From JANXLS01 sp037129555 (GTDB taxonomy: Bacteria > Planctomycetota > SZUA-567 > H5-PLA8), in assembly GCA_037129555.1 (NCBI GenBank), contig JBAXUS010000056.1, positions 1-34,874 on the forward strand: 34,874 nt of DNA, written 5' to 3'. The notes below the pieces were generated by a model. The model searched no databases, was not told the origin of the DNA, and was given only the letters and a program-made list of their open reading frames with translations. Positions 14,909 to 24,606 of the stretch are shown in pieces (within the stretch, counting starts at the first letter, position 1; each line of letters starts with the position of its first letter). The position numbers were made by a program, and so were the translations under genes.

Positions 14909-15763
14909 CTATTTCTTAATCGCCGTCGCATACAGCGCGATGTTGCGTTTCAATTCGTCTTGAACGGTCGGCGGATTGAACGTCTTTTCGAAATAACTGT
15001 CTTCAATGACCGCATCGACGCGCTTGGGTTTGTGCCAGGTGTCGAGTTCGCTCTTGGTCAATTTCCCAGGCGCATTGCGCGTGCCTGCTTCGGCCAAGAA
15101 TGTGCCGACTTCGAACGGCGACGAGAAGCCGCGCTCGTACACGTTCATGATGAACGGCCATTGCGAGTAGTGCGACATGTCGAGCAGTTGCTCAATGGTC
15201 GTCGCGATCGTATCAGCGCTTGTCATCGAATTTGGCGTATCGAGCAAATTCGCATAGGAATTTAATTTCGTCAGCGTGTTGCGCGCGGAGGCAAGCGGCG
15301 AATACACTTGGCGCGGGCGCAGCGCGATAACTGGCGCGGTGGCTTCCGAGATCAACAGCGCGTCGCACGCCGCTTTTGTCCACGCATAAAAACACGCGGG
15401 TGTGGCCGGATCGTTTGGCAGGAACGGTTTTCCGTCCGGGCGATACGGGCCGTCCCACACACAACCACTGCTGAGATGGATGTATGGAATGTTGCCGTTG
15501 AACGCTTCCTTCACCGCGCGATACACGCTGATCGGCGCACTGACGTTGCACCGGAAACATTCGTTCGCGTTGTCTTCGCACCAGCGCAGATCCGTTTTGC
15601 CCGCCGTGTTGATCACGACATCAGGCTGCAGGCGCTTGAGCGTCTCGACATTCAAGTCGGACATTTCGCGCGCCCAATGCAACTCGTCGGGAATCTGCCA
15701 CAGGTTTTTCAAGTAGCTTCCGAGATGTCCCTTGCCGATCAAAATCACTTTTTTACTGAGCAT
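14909..15763 (-). CDS. RmlD-like sugar-nucleotide reductase (SDR)
   Basis: The 284-residue protein is an extended short-chain dehydrogenase of the dTDP-4-dehydrorhamnose reductase group. The nucleotide-binding loop is GKGHLG (G10, G12, G15), a GxGxxG form rather than GxxGxxG. QPDVVINTAGKTDL matches the RmlD NAAA.T.V region. SSG (98-100) and YAWTK (Y126, K130) give the catalytic triad. It would reduce a dTDP-4-keto-6-deoxy sugar in the cytoplasm. It is the last gene of a minus-strand trio with rmlA and rmlB and ends at the hairpin shared with the anti-sigma gene. GGAG lies 6 nt before the ATG. Because rmlC is absent, the final sugar need not be L-rhamnose. Confidence 0.8.
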   Translation of the reverse strand: MLSKKVILIGKGHLGSYLKNLWQIPDELHWAREMSDLNVETLKRLQPDVVINTAGKTDLRWCEDNANECFRCNVSAPISVYRAVKEAFNGNIPYIHLSSGCVWDGPYRPDGKPFLPNDPATPACFYAWTKAACDALLISEATAPVIALRPRQVYSPLASARNTLTKLNSYANLLDTPNSMTSADTIATTIEQLLDMSHYSQWPFIMNVYERGFSSPFEVGTFLAEAGTRNAPGKLTKSELDTWHKPKRVDAVIEDSYFEKTFNPPTVQDELKRNIALYATAIKK

Positions 15764-15794
15764 GAATTCTCCAATTCTATTGAGATGAAACGGA

Positions 15795-16802
15795 CTATGC
15801 GTTCCCGTATTGTTTTTCGTAGTACGCCAGGTATTCGCCGGATTTGATCGCCTCCCACCACGCGCGATTTTCGCGGAACCATGCGACGGTGTCGGCGAGG
15901 CCTTGCTCGAACGACACCTGCGGCGTCCAACCGAGTTCGCGCGTCGCTTTTGAATGATCGATCAAATACACGCGGTCGTGGCCGGGACGGTCCTGGACGT
16001 ATTGAATAAAGGAGTCGTCGCGCCCAGTGAGTTTCAAAAGCTGCTTGGTGATCTCAATGTTCGGCGTCCCGTTTCCACCGCCAAGATTGTAGACCTCCCC
16101 GCTCTTCCCTTTTTCAAGCGCAGCCAAAACGCCCCGGCTGTGATCGTCGCAATGAATCCAATCGCGGATCTGCATGCCGTCGCCATAGACCGGAACCTTT
16201 TTGCCTTCGAAAAGATTCGTCGTGAACAACGGAATCAGTTTTTCCGGGAATTGGTACGGGCCGTAGTTGTTCGAGCAGCGCGTGATTAGCGCGTCCATTT
16301 TGTGCGTGTGATGGAACGCGAGCACGAACAAATCGGAGCTCGTTTTACTCGCCGCATAAGGACTCGATGGCTTCAAATAATGCTGTTCGGTGAACGGTTT
16401 TTTGTCGTCGGCTGAGCCGTAGACTTCGTCGGTTGAAACTTGCAAAAAACGGATCGGTGCACCGTATTTTTTAGCGGCATCCAATAGCACTTGCGTCCCG
16501 CCGACGTTGGTTGAGACGAACGGCGAAGCGTCCATGATCGAGCGGTCCACGTGGCTTTCCGCCGCGAAATTGACGAGCGCGTCAGGCTTGTGCGCGTGCA
16601 GCAATTCGAGCGTGAGTTTGCCGTCGCGGATGTCGCCTTTTACGAATTGAAAGCGCGGGCTGTCTTTGATCGGATTCAAATTCGCGAGGTTGCCTGCATA
16701 CGTGAGCGAATCGAGTACGATCACGTCGTGCCCCTGAGCCACGCTCAGCCGCGCAAAACTTGATCCGATAAATCCTGCTGAGCCTGTTACCAATAGCTTC
16801 AT
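15795..16802 (-). CDS. rmlB: dTDP-glucose 4,6-dehydratase
   Basis: The 335-residue protein is a standard dTDP-glucose 4,6-dehydratase. It has GSAGFIG (7-13) for NAD binding, AAESHVDRSI (81-90), the catalytic STDEVYG (T124, D125, E126), YAASK (Y149, K153), CSNNYGPYQFPEKLIPL and GDGMQIRDWIHCDDH. It converts dTDP-glucose to dTDP-4-keto-6-deoxyglucose. ATG 16802 is preferred over ATG 16808 because GGA lies 6 nt upstream of the former. It is the middle gene of the minus-strand cluster, with gaps of about 31 to 33 nt on each side, consistent with one operon. Confidence 0.95.
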   Translation of the reverse strand: MKLLVTGSAGFIGSSFARLSVAQGHDVIVLDSLTYAGNLANLNPIKDSPRFQFVKGDIRDGKLTLELLHAHKPDALVNFAAESHVDRSIMDASPFVSTNVGGTQVLLDAAKKYGAPIRFLQVSTDEVYGSADDKKPFTEQHYLKPSSPYAASKTSSDLFVLAFHHTHKMDALITRCSNNYGPYQFPEKLIPLFTTNLFEGKKVPVYGDGMQIRDWIHCDDHSRGVLAALEKGKSGEVYNLGGGNGTPNIEITKQLLKLTGRDDSFIQYVQDRPGHDRVYLIDHSKATRELGWTPQVSFEQGLADTVAWFRENRAWWEAIKSGEYLAYYEKQYGNA

Positions 16803-16835
16803 AGTCATTCCATTTCTTTATCGCGAAACCCGAAA

Positions 16836-17564
16836 CTAATCGTCTTTCCCCATGATTTCGTTTGCTTTTAAGAGCGACGAGAACGTCCCGGCGTCGGTCC
16901 AATCGCCCGGCAATTCATCCCACAGCAGAGTGCCCTGGCGGACGTAATAATTGTTGACGTCAGTGATTTCCAGCTCGCCGCGACCGCTGGGCTTCAGCGT
17001 CTTGATGCATTTGAAGACCGGCGAGTCATAAAAATACATGCCGGTTACCGCGTAGTCCGTCTTCGGATTCTTGGGCTTCTCTTCGATCCCGACGACTTTC
17101 GTTTTGTCGGCGGAAAGTTCTGCGACACCATATCGACCCGGATCGTGAACCTCTTTTAACAAGAGCATCGCACCGGCATCAACGGCCTTGAACCGATCTG
17201 CGTACGGCTTCAACGAAGCCGTGAAAATGTTGTCGCCGAGGATCACGCAGCAATGATCCGTCCCAACGAACGCTTCGCACAGTCCCAGGGCTTGGGCGAT
17301 GCCGCCGGCTTCGTCCTGGACGCGGTACGTGAAATGACAGCCGAAATCTTTTCCGGAGCCGAGCAGCGTCACGATCGCGCCCATGTGTTCGGGGCCCGTG
17401 ATGACCATGATTTCTTTGATGCCGGCTTCGGTCAATTTGTCGACGCAGTGCATGATCATCGGTTTGCGACCGACGGGCAGCAGATGTTTGTTGGTGACGC
17501 GCGTCAGCGGAAAGAGGCGCGAGCCCGTGCCGCCTGCCAGAATAATGCCTTTGATCGTTTTCAT
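16836..17564 (-). CDS. rmlA: Glucose-1-phosphate thymidylyltransferase (RmlA-like)
   Basis: The 242-residue product has the nucleotidyltransferase signature IILAGGTGSRLFPLTRVTNK (7-26), with K27 next, then HLLPVGRKPMI, LGDNIF (D111 metal ligand) and VVGIEEKPKNPKTDYAVTG, and ends with WTDAGTFSSLLKAN. It would join dTTP and glucose-1-phosphate. It is shorter than the roughly 290-residue RmlA of enterobacteria and resembles the short form seen with spore-coat and archaeal clusters, so the exact sugar and nucleotide are less certain than the family. ATG 17564 has GGAG about 8 nt upstream; an upstream frame to 17618 is rejected. It is the first gene of the minus-strand trio. Confidence 0.88.
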   Translation of the reverse strand: MKTIKGIILAGGTGSRLFPLTRVTNKHLLPVGRKPMIMHCVDKLTEAGIKEIMVITGPEHMGAIVTLLGSGKDFGCHFTYRVQDEAGGIAQALGLCEAFVGTDHCCVILGDNIFTASLKPYADRFKAVDAGAMLLLKEVHDPGRYGVAELSADKTKVVGIEEKPKNPKTDYAVTGMYFYDSPVFKCIKTLKPSGRGELEITDVNNYYVRQGTLLWDELPGDWTDAGTFSSLLKANEIMGKDD

Positions 17565-17716
17565 CGTTTCGACTCCGAATCTCGTTTCGTCCCAATTTGA
17601 GACGCACCCACGTTCCATTCGTTGCAGCGCAAATCAAAGTCCAATCAATCGCCTTACATTGTTTATCGAGCGTTTTCGGCTAGTATATCACACATCGCTC
17701 ATTTTTCGAGGATCAC

Positions 17717-20428
17717 TTGTCACCCGTCGCATCAACACCTTCTTTCACGAGCAGCATCGTCCCTCAGCGAATCGACGCAAGCGCGCTGGTTCCGTCGCCT
17801 GAAATTGTTCCCGGCGGAAATCGCGGCGAATGGGTCGCGTCGGGCGAAACACCGCATTTCGTTTTCCCGGTTTCGATGCCAGCCGGGGCCTACCAATTCC
17901 GCCTCCATATAATCAGTGCCGAATCGCGAGTGAAGCTGGCGATTCGAGCCTTCACTGATTTCCCGATGTCATTGAATGACGCCCATTCAGCGCACGTATT
18001 CAAACTAATTCCCTTCCTTGAATACGATCACGATTGCGGCGAATTGGGATCGTCCAAGCGCATCGATTTTCCAAGCAAGGTTTCTGCGATCCGAATCGAC
18101 GTGCTGATGCGCGGACGGTTTTCGATTCTCGATTTCTCGATCCAGTCACTGCCGCTGCCGTACCGATTTGCGCGCGGAGCGTATCAATTTACAAATGCAC
18201 TGCTGCGACCGTTTGTGCGGATGGGGCGCGTATTCTGGTCGTTTGGTGGGGCGAATGAAACTGACTTACGATCAGGCGGACAAGTCGAAAACATAAGCGG
18301 CAACGCGTGGCGCTCGTTGGGACGGGATCCGTTTTTTACAGCGGAGAAACGGCTATCGCCCGGATGGGTGCGCGTGAGAGCGCAGCTTGAAAGCGAACGC
18401 AGCGGGCTCGCCCAATTTTATTACGACACAGGCGACGGATTCACGGAGAAAGATTCAGTATTTTTGTCGGACGCGTCAGGCAAGCGTGAGACGGTCAAAT
18501 ATGTAAACATCAAGCAGCCCGTCCGAGCGTTGCGATTTGATCCCGCCGATGTGCCGATGGATTTCAAATTACTAAAATTCAACGCGCAGCCGATTTCGGA
18601 TATCCGCATGTGGATTGAAGCGCTGCGCTGGAAGCTCGCAGACATGCGCGCGCGGCGGAACTTCTCGCGCTCCTTTAAGTATGGTGTGAAGCTGCTGCTC
18701 AGTTTCAATCTCAGCGAGTTCCGTCAGAAGCTTTTTCCGCCGGACGCGTCGATTCCGCAGAACGCGTATGAAGCATGGCGAGTGCGCAATCAGATCACAC
18801 CGGAGCGACGCAATGCGATGCGCGAGACCATGGCTGGTTGGTCAAATCCGCCAACGATTTCGCTGATCATGCCGGTGTACAACGTCCCGGAAACGTATCT
18901 GCGCAAAGCCGTCGATTCGGTCTTGAATCAGATTTATCCGCGCTGGGAATTATGCATCGCCGATGACTGTTCGTCGGCTCCGCACATTCGGACTGTCTTG
19001 GACGAATACACGAAGAAAGATGCGCGAATCAAAGTCGTATACCGTCCGAAGAACGGACACATTTCGGCGGCGAGTAATTCAGCGTTGGAACTCGTGACCG
19101 GTGAATTTATCGCGACATTGGACAACGATGACGAGCTGACCGAACACGCTCTGTTTGAAGTTGCGAAGGCGCTCGTAAAAGATCCGACGCTGGATTTCAT
19201 TTACAGCGATGAAGACAAGATCGATATGACCGGGCGCCATGTCGAGCCGTTCTTCAAGCCCGATTGGTCACCCGAATATTTTCTCGCCTGCATGTACACG
19301 TGCCACTTGAGCGCGTATCGCACAGCACTCGTTCGCGAGATTGGCGGGTACCGCAGTTCGATGGATACGGCACAGGATTACGATCTCGTGCTGCGCATCA
19401 TCGAAAAGACGAACCGTGTTCTTCACATCCAGGACGTGTTGTACCACTGGCGAATGCTCCCGACATCGACAGCGTCCGGAAGCAGCGCGAAACCGAAGGC
19501 GCACGTCACGGCTCAGCGCGCGTTGCAGGAACATATCGAACGGCTCGGCGCGCGCGGACGCGTTGAAGACGGCCCGGCTCCGGGATTTCATCGTGTACGA
19601 TTTGAGATTGTTGGGAAACCCAAGGTCAGCATCATCATTCCCAGCACGTGCAAAGCGAAGATCATTGACGGCGTCGAAGTGAATTATCTGGACCGTTGCG
19701 TCGCGAGCATTTTTGAAAAGAGCACGTGGCGCGAATTTGAAGTCATCGTCATGGACCGCAACCAAATGCCTGCTGAAATGGAAGCACGGTATTCGAAGTT
19801 GGGCGTGCGGCGCGTGACGTATGATGAGGGATTCAATTGGTCGCGCGTGAACAATCTCGGCGCGAAACACGCGACCGGATCGCATCTGTTGTTCATGAAC
19901 GACGACATGGAAGTGATCACGCCGGACTGGTTGGAATCGATGCTGGAATTCTCCCAGCGCGACGGGGTCGGAGCGGTCGGAGCGAAACTGATTTTTCCGG
20001 ATGGACGCTTGCAACACGCGGGAGTGGTCGTGATGCGCGGGAAGCCAGGGCATCCGTACTACTGTTTTCCCGGCGGCGATCCGGGGTACTTTTTTGGGAA
20101 CGCAGTGCACAAAAATTTCATCGCCGTGACCGGCGCGTGTTTGATGACGCGCAAGGATTATTACGAATCGGTGGGCGGATTGAACGAAGAATTTCCACTG
20201 AATTACAACGACGTGGATTATTGCATGAAGCTCGTCGCGAGCGGCTTGCGCGTGGTCTATTCGCCCCACGCGCAGCTCTTCCACTTTGAATCGTTGAGCC
20301 GACCCAAAGGTGTCGAGCCACGCGAAATCGAGCGCTTCGAAAAACTCTGGCTCGGACGTTTCCCCGACGACCCCTATTTCAATCCGCAACTCACGATTGA
20401 AAACAGCGCGTTCATCGTCCGCGCGTGA
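17717..20428 (+). CDS. Large glycosyltransferase with two GT2 domains
   Basis: The 903-residue protein uses a TTG start at 17717 with GAGGA 4 nt upstream. Residues 1-370 are a beta-rich region without a recognised family, possibly a carbohydrate-binding sandwich. The first GT2 domain (about 380-600) starts TISLIMPVYNVPETYLRKAV and has the LDNDDEL metal motif and QDYDLVLR. The second (about 636-880) starts KVSIIIPSTC and has FMNDDMEV, GAVGAKLIFPDGRLQHAG and YNDVDYCMKL, as in O-antigen and rhamnan polymerising enzymes. It is divergent from the rml genes, which likely make one of its donors. It converges with the beta-helix gene, leaving only 9 nt between stops. Confidence 0.88.
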   Translation: MSPVASTPSFTSSIVPQRIDASALVPSPEIVPGGNRGEWVASGETPHFVFPVSMPAGAYQFRLHIISAESRVKLAIRAFTDFPMSLNDAHSAHVFKLIPFLEYDHDCGELGSSKRIDFPSKVSAIRIDVLMRGRFSILDFSIQSLPLPYRFARGAYQFTNALLRPFVRMGRVFWSFGGANETDLRSGGQVENISGNAWRSLGRDPFFTAEKRLSPGWVRVRAQLESERSGLAQFYYDTGDGFTEKDSVFLSDASGKRETVKYVNIKQPVRALRFDPADVPMDFKLLKFNAQPISDIRMWIEALRWKLADMRARRNFSRSFKYGVKLLLSFNLSEFRQKLFPPDASIPQNAYEAWRVRNQITPERRNAMRETMAGWSNPPTISLIMPVYNVPETYLRKAVDSVLNQIYPRWELCIADDCSSAPHIRTVLDEYTKKDARIKVVYRPKNGHISAASNSALELVTGEFIATLDNDDELTEHALFEVAKALVKDPTLDFIYSDEDKIDMTGRHVEPFFKPDWSPEYFLACMYTCHLSAYRTALVREIGGYRSSMDTAQDYDLVLRIIEKTNRVLHIQDVLYHWRMLPTSTASGSSAKPKAHVTAQRALQEHIERLGARGRVEDGPAPGFHRVRFEIVGKPKVSIIIPSTCKAKIIDGVEVNYLDRCVASIFEKSTWREFEVIVMDRNQMPAEMEARYSKLGVRRVTYDEGFNWSRVNNLGAKHATGSHLLFMNDDMEVITPDWLESMLEFSQRDGVGAVGAKLIFPDGRLQHAGVVVMRGKPGHPYYCFPGGDPGYFFGNAVHKNFIAVTGACLMTRKDYYESVGGLNEEFPLNYNDVDYCMKLVASGLRVVYSPHAQLFHFESLSRPKGVEPREIERFEKLWLGRFPDDPYFNPQLTIENSAFIVRA

Positions 20429-20437
20429 TGACCTCGG

Positions 20438-23389
20438 TCACTTCGCCGGGATCACCTGCAATTCCTGATACGTTGAATTCTCATCGTTACTGCTGATCGG
20501 AACCACCGCCCACACCAGCCAGCGGAAACTTCCGATCGGCTGGCCATTCGATCGGCGGATGCTTGTCGCAACGAAATTCTCTTTCGTCGTGACAAGCGTA
20601 TCGACTTCAATGATCGGCGTGAATTGAGACGCATCGTCGAACTTGTGGCCCGGCGCAGCGGCATTGCTTCCAAACAAAATGAAATGCTGTCGTCCGCGCG
20701 TACCACCTTGAACGAAGGTGAATGAATTGACCTGCGCGATGTTTTGTGCGGCACCGAAATCCATTTTGTACTGTCCGTCCAAAGTCCCGTTCCCAAAAAC
20801 AGGGCCGTAGGTTTTCGCCAGTTTTCCATCCAAAAGCGTGGCAAGCGGATCATTGCTCGTAGAGGGTTCACTCGTCAATGCTTTGACAGGAACGACGTCG
20901 CCGGGCGCAACGAGCGGTATAAGTTTGAACTCCGGCGTCGCTTGGGATTCCGTGACCGTGTAGACGTAATCGGTGATCTCAATCGCGACGGGATTTTGTT
21001 TACGGACAATCGAGAGCGCAAGTTTCTTCCCGGCAGCTTTATCGCGCAGCGCGATCCAATCGCCGACCGTTTTCACAGGCTGTTCGTTGCAGCCGATGAT
21101 TACGTCATCTTTTTGAATGCCCGCTTTTGCGGCAGCACTTTCAGCTGGCACATTGATGAACAAGACACCAGATTCATCAGGCAATCCGTAAGCCGAACGG
21201 TCACCCAAACCAACGATGTCACGGGCCGATGCCTGCAACACAGAACGCGCTTGTGACGACGCCCCTGCTTTCGACTTCTTGTTTCTCCCACCGCGTTCAG
21301 CAACGGACGTTTTACCGAGTGTCGGTATGACCGGCGTCCGCGCGATGGCTTTGAGTTCCGGTTTTTGAACACCGAATTGATCCATCGGAAAATTGACGAA
21401 TCCGAGCTTCAACGCGGGCGACGTGTCTTTGACGCGGAAGTCTCCTTTTTCGGGATCGATGAATTGAACATCGGTGATGATCGAGCGGGCGTCGCGCTTG
21501 GATTGTTCCGCGAGTTTTACCGCCGGTTGTGTGCCGGTTGCGCCGGAAAAGTGAACAATGTTGTCATCCATCTCTTTGCCCCAGGGCGTTGAGGGCATTC
21601 CACCCGCTGGAAGATAATGATCTGTACACATGATGTTGCGGCGGACGATATCTTCGCTGTGTTTGTACCAGACGTGAGGATGAAATCCGTTGTTGATCAT
21701 GATGTTATTTTCGACGACACGGTTGAAGCCTTCGCGGTTCTTGAGACCTCCGTTCAAGCACAGATTATTTCGGATTTCATAATTCGATGAACCGTCGTCG
21801 AGATCAATGTCCCACCCATGATCGCAACGCCAGCGGTTGTTGCGGAGAATGGTCGTCTTGACCGCATCCAACATCGGGATGCCCTTATTAGCTTCCCATG
21901 TTTCATCTTTATTGAGGTCCAAACCGTTGAGGCCCCAAAACCGGTCGCGGCCCCAGGAATTAAACGAGCCGTGGTCGCCTGTTTCTTTGATTGTGTCGAA
22001 GATGTCGCAGAATTCGATCACATGCCCGCCCCAGCATCCGTCACCGATATTGATGCCCGCGCGAGGAACATCATAGAGCGAGCAATGGCGGACCGTGATG
22101 CTCTGCGCGAGTTCGATCTGCACCGGCGCGGTTTGTTTTTCAACGCGTCCGGTTTGATAAATCAAACACTCTTCGACGATGCAATCGGCGGGATAATTAT
22201 TCGTCTTGGGTCCGGGCGTGCGGTCGAGCGTTGCAAACTTTTGCGAATTGTCTTTCCAATCGCGCGGCACTCGCGCGGCATCGCGGTCGCCGACGAACGC
22301 GACGCCATTTCCTCCAGCCTTCGCGATGTGACACCCGCGCACGACAAGCCTGCGATTATAGTTATTGACGAAGACAGCGTTCCCGCCGACTTGATCGACG
22401 AAACAGTTTTCGAATGCGCAATCTTCCGTCCCGGCGAAGACGACCGCTCCGCCGCGATACGTCGTCCAATCGCTGCGCACAAGCGGCTCTTTGTTCTCCA
22501 TAAAGGTGCGCAGCGCGTGACGGAACGTGAGTCCTTTGAAGCTCACGAATTTCACCGGCGCTTGCTCGGTACCCCGGCATTCGATGATGTGTTTCAAGCG
22601 CACAGCATCGAAGGATGCTTTGGCGAGATCGAGGCCGGCGGTGGGATAGTAGCAGAGCGAGTGGGTCTTTGAATTCAGAAACCATTCGCCGGGCGCGTCG
22701 AGTTCTTCGAAAATGTTTTCAACGAAGCGGTGATCGCGGTGCATTCCAGCGGGGCGGTTATTCTGCCAGCCGCCTTCGTACGTGATCTTGTTGTCCGCGC
22801 TTTTTCCCGTGATCGTGTAATGCATCCCGCCCCACGCGGCATTGTGTAGTGCATGAATAAATCCGCCCGTCGGGTCGCTCCATTTCGCTGCGCGTTCCGG
22901 ACTAAAGGCGTCGGCTGCGAAGCCGTTGAAGTGGCGCTCGTTGGGATCGAAATTCGGATAGCGCGCCATCGGTTGAAGTTCGCCATTAACGAAGAGTTGA
23001 TCGGTCGTGAACCCGGCAGGGACTTTCGCCTGCATGATTCCGTTTTGATACGGCACCCATTTCAGGTCCGTGAGCCGCACTCCGCCGCTGATGATCGCGA
23101 CTTCTTTTTGATACGCTTGATATGAGACGGGAGCGGCTTGCGTTCCGGAATCTTCAGCGGTGAGGATCATCGTTTCAGCGAGCGCGTAAGTGCCTTCGCG
23201 TAAAAAAATTGTGACGGGTTCTTTCGTCGCGGATTTGCGCGCGGCTTGTTGGGCCCGGGGCAATGTTGCGAACGTCTGGGCGAGGGTGCCGGGATTGGCG
23301 TCGTTGCCGCTGGGAGCGACGACGAATTCGACGGTCCAGACGGAGGCGCTTAATGAGATGGCGAAAGCGAGCACAAGAAGTCGATTCAC
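20438..23389 (-). CDS. Secreted parallel beta-helix protein with PDZ and discoidin-like domains
   Basis: The 983-residue product begins with GTG at 23389, preceded by AAAGG, and has a signal peptide (MNRLLVLAFAISLSASVWTV). FVVAPSGNDANPGTLAQTFATL then starts a right-handed beta-helix typical of polysaccharide lyases and glycoside hydrolases (FLREGTYAL, GLTFRHAL, FENCFVDQVGGNAVF, GDGCWGGHVIEFCDIFDTI). Residues about 715-800 are a PDZ domain (SGVLFINVPAESAAAKAGIQ, then KDDVIIG). The last 150 residues (LLDGKLAKTYGPVFG, MDFGAAQNIAQVNSFTF) look like a discoidin-type carbohydrate-binding domain. It may act on the same sulfated or deoxy-sugar polymers as the sulfatase, which is inference. The catalytic residues cannot be placed. 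Confidence 0.82.
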   Translation of the reverse strand: MNRLLVLAFAISLSASVWTVEFVVAPSGNDANPGTLAQTFATLPRAQQAARKSATKEPVTIFLREGTYALAETMILTAEDSGTQAAPVSYQAYQKEVAIISGGVRLTDLKWVPYQNGIMQAKVPAGFTTDQLFVNGELQPMARYPNFDPNERHFNGFAADAFSPERAAKWSDPTGGFIHALHNAAWGGMHYTITGKSADNKITYEGGWQNNRPAGMHRDHRFVENIFEELDAPGEWFLNSKTHSLCYYPTAGLDLAKASFDAVRLKHIIECRGTEQAPVKFVSFKGLTFRHALRTFMENKEPLVRSDWTTYRGGAVVFAGTEDCAFENCFVDQVGGNAVFVNNYNRRLVVRGCHIAKAGGNGVAFVGDRDAARVPRDWKDNSQKFATLDRTPGPKTNNYPADCIVEECLIYQTGRVEKQTAPVQIELAQSITVRHCSLYDVPRAGINIGDGCWGGHVIEFCDIFDTIKETGDHGSFNSWGRDRFWGLNGLDLNKDETWEANKGIPMLDAVKTTILRNNRWRCDHGWDIDLDDGSSNYEIRNNLCLNGGLKNREGFNRVVENNIMINNGFHPHVWYKHSEDIVRRNIMCTDHYLPAGGMPSTPWGKEMDDNIVHFSGATGTQPAVKLAEQSKRDARSIITDVQFIDPEKGDFRVKDTSPALKLGFVNFPMDQFGVQKPELKAIARTPVIPTLGKTSVAERGGRNKKSKAGASSQARSVLQASARDIVGLGDRSAYGLPDESGVLFINVPAESAAAKAGIQKDDVIIGCNEQPVKTVGDWIALRDKAAGKKLALSIVRKQNPVAIEITDYVYTVTESQATPEFKLIPLVAPGDVVPVKALTSEPSTSNDPLATLLDGKLAKTYGPVFGNGTLDGQYKMDFGAAQNIAQVNSFTFVQGGTRGRQHFILFGSNAAAPGHKFDDASQFTPIIEVDTLVTTKENFVATSIRRSNGQPIGSFRWLVWAVVPISSNDENSTYQELQVIPAK

Positions 23390-23513
23390 GTAATAGCCTT
23401 TCGAGTCGGGGACGAAAATCTGACGAGCTAGAAGCCAGCCCTACATCGTGTACACCCAATTCGTTGGGAAAATTCGTTACGTTGTGTTGGGAATTGGTGT
23501 AATCTTCGAAACC

Positions 23514-24590
23514 ATGATTAAAACACTCTTCACGACTCTCGCAATCGCCGCAACCTGCGCGCTGGCCGCTGATCCTGCGCCGTTTGAACTTAAAGAAAAT
23601 GACCGCGTGTTGTTCCTCGGCGACGGCATCGTCGAGCGCGATATTGGCTACAATTATTTGGAGACGATGCTGTCTATCCGCTACCACGGCAAAGGCATCA
23701 CATTCCGCAACGCCGGATGGAGCGGCGACACGGTCTGGGGCGAATCGCGCGCGGTCTTCGGTCAGCAAAAAGACGGTTACAACTCGCTGGTCAAGATCGT
23801 CAACGAAACGCGGCCGACGGTGGTCTTCCTCTTTTATGGGATGAACGAATCGTTCGCCGGCGCAGCGGGTCTCGCGAAATTTGAAGACGGCTACAACGCG
23901 CTGCTCGACAACGTGCTGAACCCGGCGAAGGACGCCGAACACGTCGCCGCTGCTCCCGCGCAATCCACGAACCGCCGCGATCCGAAGGATGTTGCAAAGC
24001 CTGTACCGTCGAAACCGCGCGACGTTCCGCGCTTCGTGTTGGTCTCGCCGATTGCGTTCCAAAGCGACGAAACCACACCGCTCGCCAAGAATGGAAAGCA
24101 GAACGAAAACGTGAAGCTGTATACCGGGGCCATTCAGAAAATCGCCGAAAAGCGCGGTGGCCGATTCGTGAATGCATTCGCATCGTTTGGTGCGGGAGAA
24201 TCAATCATGAAGCAAGGCAAGCTCACAATTGATGGATTGCATTTGAGCGCTGAAGGCTACAAATTCTTCGCGAGTGTCATCGAGAATTCGTTGGGATTGA
24301 AAGCAACAGTCGGGAAGTTCCCGCAGGGCAGTGACTATGATTCGATCATTCCAGCCGCACCTTCTCCCGACGAAGCACCACTCGAAAAGACGCGCGCCTT
24401 GATCGCCGAAAAGAACATCCAATTCTTCAACAAATGGCGCCCGCAAAACGAGACGTATCTGTTCCTCTTCCGCAAACACGAACAAGGACGAAACGCGAAA
24501 GAAATTCCCGAGTTCGATCCGTTCATCACCGGCAAAGAAGCCGAGATCGCCAAGGCCGCTGAAGAAGCCGCGAAAGCGTTGGGGCTTTAA
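23514..24590 (+). CDS. SGNH-fold protein lacking the nucleophile serine
   Basis: ATG 23514 gives 358 residues with a signal peptide (MIKTLFTTLAIAATCALA); the frame upstream to 23448 is rejected. The four SGNH blocks are recognisable: RVLFLGDGIVERD (block I), RNAGWSGDTVWGESR (block II, G68), FYGMNES (block III, N111) and DGLHLSAEGY (block V, D240 and H243). The catalytic Ser of block I is Gly38 in this protein, so ordinary esterase activity is not expected. Related Ser-less forms accompany PVC cytochromes in other planctomycetes. It is divergent from the beta-helix gene and lies upstream of the giant cytochrome on the same strand. No clear ribosome site is seen. Confidence 0.8.
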   Translation: MIKTLFTTLAIAATCALAADPAPFELKENDRVLFLGDGIVERDIGYNYLETMLSIRYHGKGITFRNAGWSGDTVWGESRAVFGQQKDGYNSLVKIVNETRPTVVFLFYGMNESFAGAAGLAKFEDGYNALLDNVLNPAKDAEHVAAAPAQSTNRRDPKDVAKPVPSKPRDVPRFVLVSPIAFQSDETTPLAKNGKQNENVKLYTGAIQKIAEKRGGRFVNAFASFGAGESIMKQGKLTIDGLHLSAEGYKFFASVIENSLGLKATVGKFPQGSDYDSIIPAAPSPDEAPLEKTRALIAEKNIQFFNKWRPQNETYLFLFRKHEQGRNAKEIPEFDPFITGKEAEIAKAAEEAAKALGL

Positions 24591-24606
24591 CGGCTAACGG
24601 CTTGAG

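Noticed and set aside
17659..17686. Possible promoter TTGTTT-16-TAGTAT before the glycosyltransferase
   Set aside because: Both boxes match the consensus weakly, so it is not listed as a feature.
19268..20389. 373-residue minus-strand frame
   Set aside because: It is antisense to the GT2 domains of the glycosyltransferase and its product has no recognisable motif.
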